From Brachybacterium nesterenkovii (GTDB lineage Bacteria; Actinomycetota; Actinomycetes; Actinomycetales; Dermabacteraceae): a DNA stretch of 64,000 bases. The DNA lies in the NCBI RefSeq assembly GCF_900163655.1, contig NZ_FWFG01000101.1, forward strand, positions 1 to 64,000, read 5' to 3'. Position 1 is the first letter of the stretch; each line of letters starts with the position of its first letter. A program made the translations under genes and the position numbers. The notes beneath the pieces are model-generated. The model did no database searches. It saw only the letters and a program-made list of their open reading frames with translations, and was not told the DNA's origin. Of the stretch, positions 52,733 through 61,283 are shown piece by piece.

Positions 52733-53491
52733 TCACTTCCAGAACATCAGCATGGCGCCGCCGGCCATCATGATCCCGAAGCCCGCGGCGAGGTTCCAGT
52801 TCCCGATGGGCAGGGGGAGCTGCCCGGTGGACAGGTAGTAGACGACCAGGTAGACGAGGCCCAGGATCAGCAGCGCCACCGCGGTGGGCGCGAGCCAGGC
52901 CGGGTTCACGGTCGCGGCGGGGGCGCGGCGGCGACCGGCGCGGGTGCGCTCGGCCTCGGCGGCGCGGCGGGCGCGGGCGGTCTCGGTCGCGGACGAGTCC
53001 TTGGCCTTCTCCGGCACGTCCAGCACGGTGGCCTTGCGGCCGCGCCTGGAGTCCCGGGGGGACGTGTCGTCCGTGTCCTCGTCGTCCTCGGCGCGATCGT
53101 CGCGGCGCTTCGCGCCCGGGCGCGCGGAGCCCGCGCGGTCCTTGCGGCTGCGGCGCGTCGGCTCGGCCGGGCGGCGCTTCTTCCGCGGCGTCGGGCGGAT
53201 CTCGTCGTCGAAGCCGTCGAAGGCCTCGTCGGCGTCTCCATCCGCGTCCCCGTCAACCTCGGGGCTCTCGCGGCCCGCCCGGTCCTCGCTGGTCGGGGCG
53301 TCGGTCCCATCCTCGGTGCCGGCCTCGGCGGAGAGCGCGTCGGCCTCGGCGGAGAGCGCGTCGGCATCGCCGTCGGGCGTCTCGGCGTCGCCGAGGTCCT
53401 CGAGGTCCGGCGACTCCTCGGGGGCGTCGTCGGCAGCGCGCCGCGTCGAGGGGCGGTCGGTCTGGGTGCGCCTGCGCTTGCTGCGCGCCAT
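52733..53491 (-). CDS. crgA: cell division protein CrgA with long charged N-terminal extension
   Basis: CrgA is a small membrane protein that binds FtsZ, FtsI and related divisome factors. The typical CrgA part is only the last 85 residues: NPAWLAPTAVALLILGLVYLVVYYLSTGQLPLPIGNWNLAAGFGIMMAGGAMLMFW, two membrane helices joined by the conserved P-G-NW loop. The first 165 residues are extremely charged, with duplicated DALSAEA units and alternating acidic and basic blocks; most CrgA proteins are 90-110 residues, so this 252-residue form is unusual. Divergent from the sortase gene. Confidence 0.88.
   Translation of the reverse strand: MARSKRRRTQTDRPSTRRAADDAPEESPDLEDLGDAETPDGDADALSAEADALSAEAGTEDGTDAPTSEDRAGRESPEVDGDADGDADEAFDGFDDEIRPTPRKKRRPAEPTRRSRKDRAGSARPGAKRRDDRAEDDEDTDDTSPRDSRRGRKATVLDVPEKAKDSSATETARARRAAEAERTRAGRRRAPAATVNPAWLAPTAVALLILGLVYLVVYYLSTGQLPLPIGNWNLAAGFGIMMAGGAMLMFWK
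53321..53366. repeat. 21-bp direct repeat in crgA
   Basis: GCCTCGGCGGAGAGCGCGTC occurs twice in succession and encodes the duplicated DALSAEA in the charged extension. Confidence 0.9.
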
Positions 53492-53550
53492 GCGGGGGCT
53501 CCGTTCCACGAGGGTGCGGGCCGCGCGGTCGGGCGGCCTCGGGCGTGGAC

Positions 53551-53557
53551 TAGCGTA
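53551..53557. promoter_or_regulatory. symmetrical divergent -10 site between crgA and the sortase gene
   Basis: TAGCGTA can be read as TAGCGT on the plus strand (toward the sortase gene) and TACGCT on the minus strand (toward crgA), much like the site at 32799-32808. Confidence 0.4.
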
Positions 53558-53596
53558 TAGCCGCAGGCTCGGAGCGCCGAGCGGAGGGGGTGGACC

Positions 53597-54472
53597 GTGT
53601 CCGCACGGAATACCGGCGTCACGACCGGACGCCGCCGTCACGGTGGCCTCGTCGTCGGGGCGATCGGCGTGCTCGGGGAGCTGATGATCACCCTCGGCGC
53701 CCTCGTGGCCCTCTTCCTCGTCTGGCAGCTGTGGTGGACGGATGTCGAGGCACGCGGGGAGCATGAGGCGGCGATCACCGCGCTCGAGGCGCAGTGGCAG
53801 GCTCAGAGCCCCGCATCCGAGGCCGGCGCGACCGGCGCCGACACGGGCTCGCAGACCGGTGCCGACGCGACGGCGGACGCAGGGTCCGGCGGCGCCTCAG
53901 GCGCTGGAGCCGACGGCGCGTCGGGCTCGGGAGCCGCAGCCCCCATCGCGCCGCCCCAGCTGGGGGACCCGCCGCTCGTCCCCGTCGCCCCCGAGAACAC
54001 GGTGTGGGCGATCCTCCACGTCCCGGCGTTCGACGAGCCGGTCACCCCCGTCGGGGAGGGCGTCACCCGCGAGGGCGTGCTCAACGTGATCGGTGCCGCC
54101 CATTACCCCGGCACGGCGATGCCCGGTCAGGTCGGGAACTTCGCGCTCGCCGGGCACCGCACCACGTACGGCCGGCCCTTCCACGACATCGCGCGGCTGC
54201 AGGCCGGGGACCCGATCGTCCTCGAGACCGCCGACGCCTATTACGTCTACACCGTCACCGACCACGAGATCGTCACCCCGGACCGCGTCGACGTGGTCGC
54301 CCCGGTGCCCGGTCACCCGGGGCGGCAGCCGACGGAGCGGATGATCACCCTGACGGCCTGCCACCCGATGTACTCGGCCGCGGAGCGCTACGTGGTCCAC
54401 GGGACGCTGTCGTCCTGGACCCGCAAGGCCGACGGCGTCCCCGCCGAGCTCGCGGGCGACGGGGGCGCGTGA
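53597..54472 (+). CDS. class E sortase
   Basis: A transpeptidase or housekeeping sortase that anchors surface proteins; 291 residues. One N-terminal membrane helix (VVGAIGVLGELMITLGALVALFLVWQLWW) is followed by an Ala/Gly/Ser-rich spacer (about 75-120) and the sortase barrel. The catalytic His is in NFALAGHRTTYGRPF, the Cys in ITLTACHPMYSAAERYVVHG, and the Arg in the same strand. TLTAC instead of TLTTC is a minor variation. GTG 53597 is preceded by GGAGGGGG. The small membrane protein behind it overlaps its stop codon. Confidence 0.92.
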   Translation: MSARNTGVTTGRRRHGGLVVGAIGVLGELMITLGALVALFLVWQLWWTDVEARGEHEAAITALEAQWQAQSPASEAGATGADTGSQTGADATADAGSGGASGAGADGASGSGAAAPIAPPQLGDPPLVPVAPENTVWAILHVPAFDEPVTPVGEGVTREGVLNVIGAAHYPGTAMPGQVGNFALAGHRTTYGRPFHDIARLQAGDPIVLETADAYYVYTVTDHEIVTPDRVDVVAPVPGHPGRQPTERMITLTACHPMYSAAERYVVHGTLSSWTRKADGVPAELAGDGGA

Positions 54473-54633
54473 TGTACGGCTGGCTGCTGCGCCGTCTGCC
54501 CGGGCCGCTCTGTCTGCGCGTCCTGATCCTTCTCGCGGCCGTCGCGGGGATCGTCGTCGTGCTGTTCGCCTGGGGCTTCCCGGCGATCGCCCCGTACATG
54601 CCCTTCAACGACGGAACCGTCGGTTCCAGCTGA
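54472..54633 (+). CDS. small membrane protein coupled to the sortase
   Basis: A 53-residue protein beginning MYGWLLRRLPGPLCLRVLIL with one membrane helix (VLILLAAVAGIVVVLFAWGFPAIA) and a short polar end. Similar short proteins with MYGWLWR.LPG starts sit beside sortase or pknB clusters in other Actinobacteria, as far as I recall. Its ATG shares one base with the sortase stop (TGATG). Function unknown; it may stabilise or localise the sortase. Confidence 0.8.
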   Translation: MYGWLLRRLPGPLCLRVLILLAAVAGIVVVLFAWGFPAIAPYMPFNDGTVGSS

Positions 54634-54712
54634 TCGACGGGGAGGAGGTCAGCGAGGGGGTGCTGTTGATCGACGAACTCGGAGGCCGGAGTGGTCCGTG
54701 AGGGACGCGCGC

Positions 54713-56983
54713 TCAGCCGTTCCCGTTCCCGTTGCCGCTGTTGGAGCCGGGAGCGCTCCCGTTGCTGGACGTCTTGTTGCCGCGCTCGGTCCCGGTCCCG
54801 CCCGACGCCGGCGCGGGCGTCGTGGTCGGGTCCTGGGTGGGCGCCGGCGTGGTGGTCGGGTCCTGCGTGGTGGGTTCCTGTGTCGGTTCCGTCGTCGTCG
54901 GGTCCTCGGTGGGCGCGGGCGTGGTGGTGGGGTCCTGCGTCGGGGTGGGGCCGGTCGAGATGATGATCGTGACCGAGGTGCCGGCGTCGACCTTCTGGTT
55001 CGCCGCCGGGTCCGTGCCCACCACGGCTCCGGCCGGGACGGCGTCCGATGCCTCCTCGCGGTGGGTGAAGCCGAGCCCCAGCTCCTTCAGGGCCTGCTCC
55101 GCCTCCGCGGGGGTGTGCCCGGTGAGGTTCGGGATGGTGACCGGACCGACCTCGCGCACGACGACGATCTGCACCGCGGAGCCCTTGGCGGCGCTGGATC
55201 CGGCGGGCGGGTTCTGGCTCTTGACGGTCCCCGGGTCCATCGTCGGATCCTCGGCGTCGGTCACCTCGGCCGTCAGCCCCGCCGCTTCGAGGGTCTTCTT
55301 CGCGTCCTTCTCCGACTGGCCCTCGACGTTGGGGACGGCCACGTTGCCCGTGGCGGTCCAGATCGTCACGGTGTCGCCCTGGTTGGCGGTCGCGCTCGCC
55401 TCCGGGTCGGAGCGGGTCACCTGACCGGCGTCGCGCTCGAGGGAGTCCTCGGTGCCGCCCACCTTCATGACCAGCCCGAGGCCCTCGAGCTCGGCGCGCG
55501 CCTCGTCGGTCGTCTTGCCCGCGAGGTCCGGGACCGTCACGGCCCCCGGCCCGGAGGACACGGTGACGGCGACCTTCGAGTTCAGTGCCACCTGCGTGTT
55601 CGCGGTCGGTTCGGTCTTGACGACGCTGCCCTCGGGCACCTCGGTGCTCGCCTCGCGGGTGAACTGCGGCGAGAGCCCCGCCCCCTCGAGCGCCGTGCGC
55701 GCCTGCGCCTCGGTCTTCCCGACGACGGAGGGCACGGCGACCGTGTCCGGCGCGGTGTCCCACGGGCGGAAGTACAGCAGCAGGGCCGTCACGACGGCGG
55801 CGAGCGCGAGGCCCAGCAGCACGAACAGCCAGATGGGGCGCTTGCGGCGCTCATCCTCGGCCTCGGCGACGACCGGCTGGGAACCGGTCGCGACCGCCTG
55901 CGCCGGGATCTGCCCCGTTCCGGGGTAGGCGCCGGCCTGCGCCGGGATCTGCCCGGTCCCCGGATACGCGCCCGCCGCGGCGGCGCCGGGCAGGACGGTG
56001 GTGCCCGGCGCGCCGAGCAGCTCGGTGGCGGGGTCCATCGGCGCGAGCACGGTGGTGCGCTCGCTGCCGTTCTCGGGGCGGTCCGGCGCGGGCGTGAGCC
56101 CCACGATCGAGGTCAGGCGCGGGGCGCGGCCCGCGACGACCGCGGCGATGTCGCGGGAGAACGAAACGGCGGACGGGTAGCGCTCGTCGCGGTCCTTGGC
56201 CAGGCCCGTGAGGATCACGGCGTCCATCGCCGGGGTCAGGCGCGGGTTGTACGTCGACGGCGGGACCGGGTCCTCGCGCACGTGCTGGTAGGCGATCGAC
56301 ACGGGCGATTCGCCGGTGAACGGGGGGCGCCCCGTCAGCATCTCGTACAGCACGCAGGCGGCCGAGTAGATGTCGCTGCGGGAGTCGACGATCTGCCCGC
56401 GGGCCTGCTCGGGGGAGAGGTACTGGGCGGTGCCCATCACGGCCTGCGTCTGGGTCATCGCGCTGTTGGCGTCGGCGACCGCGCGGGCGATGCCGAAATC
56501 CATCACCTTCACCGCGCCGTCGTCGGTGATCATGATGTTCCCGGGCTTGATGTCGCGGTGGACGATGCCCTTGGAGTGCGAGTACTCGAGCGCGGACAGC
56601 ACCCCGACCATGATCTCGGCGGCCTGCCGGGTGTCCATCGGGTGGCCCTCGTGGATGAACGCGCGCAGGGTGCGGCCCTCCACGTACTCCATGACGATGT
56701 ACGGGATCGACGTCTCGGTCCCGTGGGCGTCGGTGCGGTGGTCCTCGCCCGTGTCGTACACGGCGACGATGGACGGGTGGTTGAGCCCGGCGGCGCTCTG
56801 CGCCTCGCGGCGGAAGCGCTCGAGGAAGGTGTCGTCCCGCGCGAGATCGGAGTGCAGGATCTTCACGGCGACCGTGCGGTGGAGGCGTCGATCGGTGGCC
56901 AGATGCACCTCGGCCATGCCGCCTCGTCCGAGCAGGCGGCCCACCTCGTAGCGTCCGCCCAGGACCACAGGGTTCTCGCTCAC
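54713..56983 (-). CDS. pknB: Ser/Thr protein kinase PknB with four PASTA domains
   Basis: A membrane receptor kinase that senses muropeptides or lipid II and phosphorylates growth and division proteins. The kinase domain (residues about 10-275) has LLGRGGMAEV, AVKIL, the catalytic loop IVHRDIKPGNIM, DFGIA and APE-equivalent SPEQARG. The linker contains a duplicated AYPGTGQIPAQAG (14 residues, 42-bp repeat at about 55890-55972). One membrane helix (PIWLFVLLGLALAAVVTALLLYF) precedes four PASTA repeats and a Thr/Pro-rich then Ser/Asn/Gly-rich tail (756 residues in total). GTG start overlaps the pknA stop by 4 bp. It is last in the cluster. Confidence 0.96.
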   Translation of the reverse strand: MSENPVVLGGRYEVGRLLGRGGMAEVHLATDRRLHRTVAVKILHSDLARDDTFLERFRREAQSAAGLNHPSIVAVYDTGEDHRTDAHGTETSIPYIVMEYVEGRTLRAFIHEGHPMDTRQAAEIMVGVLSALEYSHSKGIVHRDIKPGNIMITDDGAVKVMDFGIARAVADANSAMTQTQAVMGTAQYLSPEQARGQIVDSRSDIYSAACVLYEMLTGRPPFTGESPVSIAYQHVREDPVPPSTYNPRLTPAMDAVILTGLAKDRDERYPSAVSFSRDIAAVVAGRAPRLTSIVGLTPAPDRPENGSERTTVLAPMDPATELLGAPGTTVLPGAAAAGAYPGTGQIPAQAGAYPGTGQIPAQAVATGSQPVVAEAEDERRKRPIWLFVLLGLALAAVVTALLLYFRPWDTAPDTVAVPSVVGKTEAQARTALEGAGLSPQFTREASTEVPEGSVVKTEPTANTQVALNSKVAVTVSSGPGAVTVPDLAGKTTDEARAELEGLGLVMKVGGTEDSLERDAGQVTRSDPEASATANQGDTVTIWTATGNVAVPNVEGQSEKDAKKTLEAAGLTAEVTDAEDPTMDPGTVKSQNPPAGSSAAKGSAVQIVVVREVGPVTIPNLTGHTPAEAEQALKELGLGFTHREEASDAVPAGAVVGTDPAANQKVDAGTSVTIIISTGPTPTQDPTTTPAPTEDPTTTEPTQEPTTQDPTTTPAPTQDPTTTPAPASGGTGTERGNKTSSNGSAPGSNSGNGNGNG

Positions 56984-58416
56984 AGTCCAACCGTCCTCAT
57001 GCCGCCGGGGCCGGGGGCGGCCCATCCGATCATCGTACGTGCCGTCTCGGCCTCCGAGAGCAGGTGACCGGTGCCGCCGAGCACGGCGACGACGACCACG
57101 AGCAGCAGCAGGAGCAGCAGGAGGAGGCCGGGGATGCTGAAGGGGCCGATGCGGCGCCCCGTCGACGTCCCGCGGGCGCTCGTCGAGCTCGACGCCGACC
57201 CGCTGGCCTCGTGCTCCGCGCTCACGGGGGAGGCGACGGCCGCGCTCGGATCGGCGGCGGGGCGCCAGGTGCCGCGCCGACCGGTCCCGGAGGGCGACGA
57301 CGCGCTCGCCTCGGGCGCCGCGGTGCGCGAGGCCCCGCGGTTCGCGGACCCGCCGGATGCGGCCGTCAGAGCCGACGAGGTGGACAGGGCGCTCGAGCTC
57401 GAGCGGTGGCGGATGCCGCCGCGCCGGCCCGAGGTGCGCGGCAGCGGCATCGCCGCGGTGCGCGTGGCAGGCGCCCCGGCGGCATGGCCGCCCGTGGAGC
57501 CCGCGGACGAGGACGACGACGCGGGGGAGGGCAGCTCGCCGGTGCGCTGGGGCGAGCTCGCCGCGGCGCTGGTGGTGAAGCGCGGGGTCTCGCCGCGCTG
57601 GATCGCCTCGAGGACCCGTGCCACGGCCGCCGCCGAGCGGGGCCGGTTCGCCGGCGCCTTGGCGAGCGTCATCATCACCAGACGGCGCAGGTCGGCGTCG
57701 ATCTCCTCGGGCAGCTCGGGCGGCGCCTGCTTGACCTGGGCCATCGCGATGTCGACCTGGCTGGCGCCGGTGAAGGGGCGCGCCCCGGTGAGCATCTCGT
57801 AGGCGACGATGCCCAGCGCGTAGACGTCCGACAGCGACGTGGCCTGCTTGCCCATCGCCTGCTCGGGGGACAGGTACTGGGCGGTGCCCATGACCAGGCC
57901 GGTCTTCGTCAGCCGCGCCTGCTCGGAGCTGCGGGCGATGCCGAAGTCGGTGATCTTCACGCCCCAGCCGTCGTCGGTGTCGACGAGGATGTTCTCGGGC
58001 TTGACGTCGCGGTGCACGACGCCCTTGGAGTGCGCGGCGTCCAGCGCGCGGGCGAGCTCGATGAGCACCGGGATCACGCGGTGCTCGGGCAGGCCGTGGA
58101 TGTTCTCCTCGATGATCTCGGACAGCGGGCGGCCCGGGCAGAGCTCCATGACGATGTAGGCGCGCCCGTCGAGCTCGCCGTAGTCGTAGAGCGCCGCGAT
58201 CGCGTCGTGCGAGAGCGCGGCCGTGTGGCGGGCCTCGGCGCGGAAGCGCTTGAGGAAGCCCTCGTCGCCCGCGTACTCCTCGCGCAGCACCTTGACGGCG
58301 ACGTCGCGGTCGAGGTCGCGGTCGCGGCCCTTCCACACCTGGCCCATGCCGCCCGTGGCGATGAGCTCGGTCAGCTCGTAGCGTCCCTCGAGCACCAGGC
58401 CCTTCTCGGTCCTCAC
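56980..58416 (-). CDS. pknA: Ser/Thr protein kinase PknA
   Basis: 478 residues. The kinase domain at the N-terminus has LIATGGMGQVWKG, VAVKVL, VVHRDVKPENILVD, DFGIARS and SPEQAMG. A Ser/Ala/Arg-rich, poorly conserved linker (about 290-435) leads to a single C-terminal membrane helix (PGLLLLLLLLLVVVVAVLGG). There are no PASTA repeats, as expected for PknA. In mycobacteria it regulates cell shape together with PknB. The GTG start overlaps the pbpA stop (GTGA). Confidence 0.94.
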   Translation of the reverse strand: MRTEKGLVLEGRYELTELIATGGMGQVWKGRDRDLDRDVAVKVLREEYAGDEGFLKRFRAEARHTAALSHDAIAALYDYGELDGRAYIVMELCPGRPLSEIIEENIHGLPEHRVIPVLIELARALDAAHSKGVVHRDVKPENILVDTDDGWGVKITDFGIARSSEQARLTKTGLVMGTAQYLSPEQAMGKQATSLSDVYALGIVAYEMLTGARPFTGASQVDIAMAQVKQAPPELPEEIDADLRRLVMMTLAKAPANRPRSAAAVARVLEAIQRGETPRFTTSAAASSPQRTGELPSPASSSSSAGSTGGHAAGAPATRTAAMPLPRTSGRRGGIRHRSSSSALSTSSALTAASGGSANRGASRTAAPEASASSPSGTGRRGTWRPAADPSAAVASPVSAEHEASGSASSSTSARGTSTGRRIGPFSIPGLLLLLLLLLVVVVAVLGGTGHLLSEAETARTMIGWAAPGPGGMRTVGL

Positions 58417-59858
58417 GGCGAGACCACCGCCTTCATGATGTCCTGGGCGATCGGCGCCGCGGCGTCGGAGCCGTAGCCGCCCTCCTCGACGACGACGGCG
58501 ACCGCGACCTTGCGGTCGCCCTTGTTCGCGTAGCCGACGAACCAGGCGTGCGGATTGCGTCCCTCGCCCCACTGCGCGGTGCCGGTCTTGCCGCCCACCT
58601 CGGCGCCGTCGATCTGCGCGGCCTCGCCGGTGCCGTCGGTGACGACCGCCTGCATCATCTCGCGCATCTGCGCGGCATTGGAGGCCGACAGCGGCTGCGA
58701 GAGCTTCTCCGGGGTCAGCGAGCTGACCTCCTTCAGGCTCGAGGTGCGCACGGACTGCACCAGCTGGGGCTTCATCACCTGGCCGTCGTTGTCGAACGAC
58801 GCGGCGACCATCGCCATCTGCAGCGGGGTCACGCGGTCCTCGTACTGGCCGATCGACGTGGTCGCCAGCTGGGCGTCGTCGAGGTCGGTGCCGATCGTCG
58901 AGGGGGTCACGCGCAGCGGGATCGACATCTTCTGCCCGAAGCCGTACTCCTCGACGGTCTTGGCCAGCTCGTCCTCGCCGAGCGAGGTCCCCAGCATCGC
59001 GAACGACGTGTTGCAGGACTGGCGCAGGGCATCCTGCAGGCTCGACTGGTCGCCCGGGCCGCATGGAGCCTGGTTGCCGCCCGAATGGTTGCTCATGACG
59101 CTCGAGGAGCCGGGGAGCGTGTAGGAGCCGGGCCCGGGGATCACGGAGTCCTTCGTGTAGGAGCCCGAGTCCAGCGCGGCCGCCGCGACGAGCAGCTTGA
59201 AGGTGGAGCCCGGCGGGTACAGGCTGCCGCCGATCGCGCGGTTGGTCAGCGGCTTTTCGGGGTCCTCGCTCAGGCGCCGCCACGCGTCGCGGACGCCGCG
59301 GCGGTCGTGGCTGGCGAGCTCGGCGGGGTCGTACGAGGGCGTCGACACCATCGCGAGGACCGCGCCGGTCTCGGGGTCGAGGGCGACGGCGGCGCCGCGC
59401 TGCCCGTCGAGGGCGTCGTACGCCGCCTCCTGCGCCGCCGGGTCGATCGTGAGCTCGACGGTCGCGCCCTGCGGGGTGCGGCCCGAGACGATGTCCGCCA
59501 TGCGCTGGTAGAACAGCGAGTCCGCCTCCCCCGAGAGGGTGTCGTTGAGCGCGTTCTCGAGGCCGGAGAAGCCGTAGACGACGGAGTAGTAGCCGGTCAC
59601 GGGCGCGTACATCGGCCCGTCGGCGTACTGGCGCTGGTAGCCGTAGGAGTCGTCCGAGGGCACCGAGTCCGCGACGGCGGAGCCGCCGACGACGAGCGGA
59701 CCGCGGTCGCGCCCGAACTCGTTGTACATGGTGCGCGCGTTGCGGGAGTCGGCGTTCAGGCTCTTGGCCTGGAACACCTGGATGTAGGTGGTCGAGCCGA
59801 ACAGCGTCAGGAACAGGACGGCGACGACGAGCCAGACGTGGCGCAGGGGACGGTTCAC
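58413..59858 (-). CDS. pbpA: class B penicillin-binding protein PbpA
   Basis: A transpeptidase for peptidoglycan crosslinking at division or elongation; 481 residues. One N-terminal membrane anchor (HVWLVVAVLFLTLFGSTTYIQVF). The active-site motifs are PPGSTFK (SxxK), SCNTSF (SxN) and GKTGTAQ (KTG). It is in the usual order behind rodA, the SEDS glycosyltransferase that partners class B PBPs. GTG 59858 overlaps the rodA stop by 4 bp. Confidence 0.95.
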   Translation of the reverse strand: MNRPLRHVWLVVAVLFLTLFGSTTYIQVFQAKSLNADSRNARTMYNEFGRDRGPLVVGGSAVADSVPSDDSYGYQRQYADGPMYAPVTGYYSVVYGFSGLENALNDTLSGEADSLFYQRMADIVSGRTPQGATVELTIDPAAQEAAYDALDGQRGAAVALDPETGAVLAMVSTPSYDPAELASHDRRGVRDAWRRLSEDPEKPLTNRAIGGSLYPPGSTFKLLVAAAALDSGSYTKDSVIPGPGSYTLPGSSSVMSNHSGGNQAPCGPGDQSSLQDALRQSCNTSFAMLGTSLGEDELAKTVEEYGFGQKMSIPLRVTPSTIGTDLDDAQLATTSIGQYEDRVTPLQMAMVAASFDNDGQVMKPQLVQSVRTSSLKEVSSLTPEKLSQPLSASNAAQMREMMQAVVTDGTGEAAQIDGAEVGGKTGTAQWGEGRNPHAWFVGYANKGDRKVAVAVVVEEGGYGSDAAAPIAQDIMKAVVSP

Positions 59859-61282
59859 GCGGCGACCCCCTGGGGTGCGGCGGCACCGGCATCGGATGCG
59901 GTCGCGCCATGGGGGGCGCCCGCGCCGTGGGGGGCGCCCGCGCCGGCGCGCCGGGCGGAGGGGCGGCGCGCGGCGTCGGACAGGCGCACGAGCAGGCCGA
60001 CGATGATCCAGTTGGCCACGAGCGAGCTGCCGCCCGCCGCGAGGAACGGGAGGGTCAGGCCGGTCAGCGGCATCACGCGGGTGACGCCGCCGACGACGAC
60101 GAACACCTGCAGGGCGATCACGAAGCCGAGCCCGCCCGCGAGCAGCGTCCCGAAGCCGTCGGAGATCCCGACCGCGGCGCGCAGGGCGCGCTGGACCAGC
60201 AGCAGGTACATCAGCAGCACGGCGAAGGTGCCGATCATGCCCATCTCCTCGGCGATGCCGGAGAAGATGAAGTCGCTCTGGCCGAACGGGACCATCGAGG
60301 GGCGGCCCTCGCCGAGGCCGGCGCCGACGACGCCGCCGGCGCCCATGCCGAACAGCCCCTGGTTGATCTGGAAGCAGGCCTCGTAGTTCGAGGACGCCAG
60401 CGGGTCCAGCCAGCAGGTCAGGCGCTTCTGGACGTGGCTGACCTGCGTGACCGCGTACAGCGCGGGAGGCAGGAACATGACGGCGCCGATGATCATCCAG
60501 CTCAGGCGGTCGGTGGCGATGTACAGCATCGCGACGAACAGCCCGAAGAACATGAGGGAGGTGCCCAGGTCGGTCTCGAACACGAGGATCGCGACCGCGA
60601 AGGCCCAGGCGACGACGATCGGCCCGAAGTCGGACCAGCGGGGCAGGTGGATGCCCAGCACCTTGGGGCCCGCGAGCGCGAGGGTGTCGCGACGGGAGAC
60701 GAGGTAGCCGGCGAAGAACACGGCGAAGAGGATCTTGGCGATCTCCGCGGGCTGGAAGCTGTAGCCCGCGATCGAGATCCAGATCCGGGCGCCGTACACG
60801 TCGCGGCCGAGGCCGGGCACGAGCGGCAGCAGGAGGAACAGGGCGCCCGCGACGGCGCTGACCCACGTGTAGCGGCGCAGGATGCGGTGGTCGCGCAGGA
60901 GCCACAGCACCGCGGCGCAGGCGAGGACGCCGACGGCGGTCCAGATCAGCTGGCGGCCCGCGTACGCGCTCGTCTTGTCGTTGAAGAGGATGCGCGCGGT
61001 GTCGTAGCTCGAGATCGCGGCGAGGCCGATCAGGTTCAGCAGCAGCGTCAGCGGCAGGATCGTCGGATCCGCGTACGGGGCGCGGATCATGACCAGGACC
61101 TGCAGGAGCACGGCGATGCCCGCGGCCATCCCCGCGGTCAGCGGGAACGAGGAGGGCAGCTCGCCGGTGCGCCCGAGGGAGACCAGGGCGATCGCGCCGA
61201 GCCCGGTGGCCAGGGCGAGCAGCAGCAGCAGCGCCTGGGTCAGGCGGCGGGGCCGCGCGGTGTAGGAGACGACGGTCGCCAC
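59855..61282 (-). CDS. rodA: SEDS-family peptidoglycan glycosyltransferase RodA/FtsW
   Basis: 475 residues, about ten membrane helices. SEDS signatures: FQPAEIAKILFAVFFAGYL, ETDLGTSLMFFGLFVAMLY, QINQGLFGMGAGGVVGAGLGEGRPSMVPFGQSDFIFSGIAEEMGMIG and TLPFLAAGGSSLVANWIIVGLLVRLS. Polymerises lipid II glycan chains with the adjacent PbpA as partner. The C-terminal tail carries a GAGAPHGAGAPHGA duplication. GTG start, 1 bp after the pstP stop. Confidence 0.94.
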   Translation of the reverse strand: MATVVSYTARPRRLTQALLLLLALATGLGAIALVSLGRTGELPSSFPLTAGMAAGIAVLLQVLVMIRAPYADPTILPLTLLLNLIGLAAISSYDTARILFNDKTSAYAGRQLIWTAVGVLACAAVLWLLRDHRILRRYTWVSAVAGALFLLLPLVPGLGRDVYGARIWISIAGYSFQPAEIAKILFAVFFAGYLVSRRDTLALAGPKVLGIHLPRWSDFGPIVVAWAFAVAILVFETDLGTSLMFFGLFVAMLYIATDRLSWMIIGAVMFLPPALYAVTQVSHVQKRLTCWLDPLASSNYEACFQINQGLFGMGAGGVVGAGLGEGRPSMVPFGQSDFIFSGIAEEMGMIGTFAVLLMYLLLVQRALRAAVGISDGFGTLLAGGLGFVIALQVFVVVGGVTRVMPLTGLTLPFLAAGGSSLVANWIIVGLLVRLSDAARRPSARRAGAGAPHGAGAPHGATASDAGAAAPQGVAA

Positions 61283-61283
61283 G

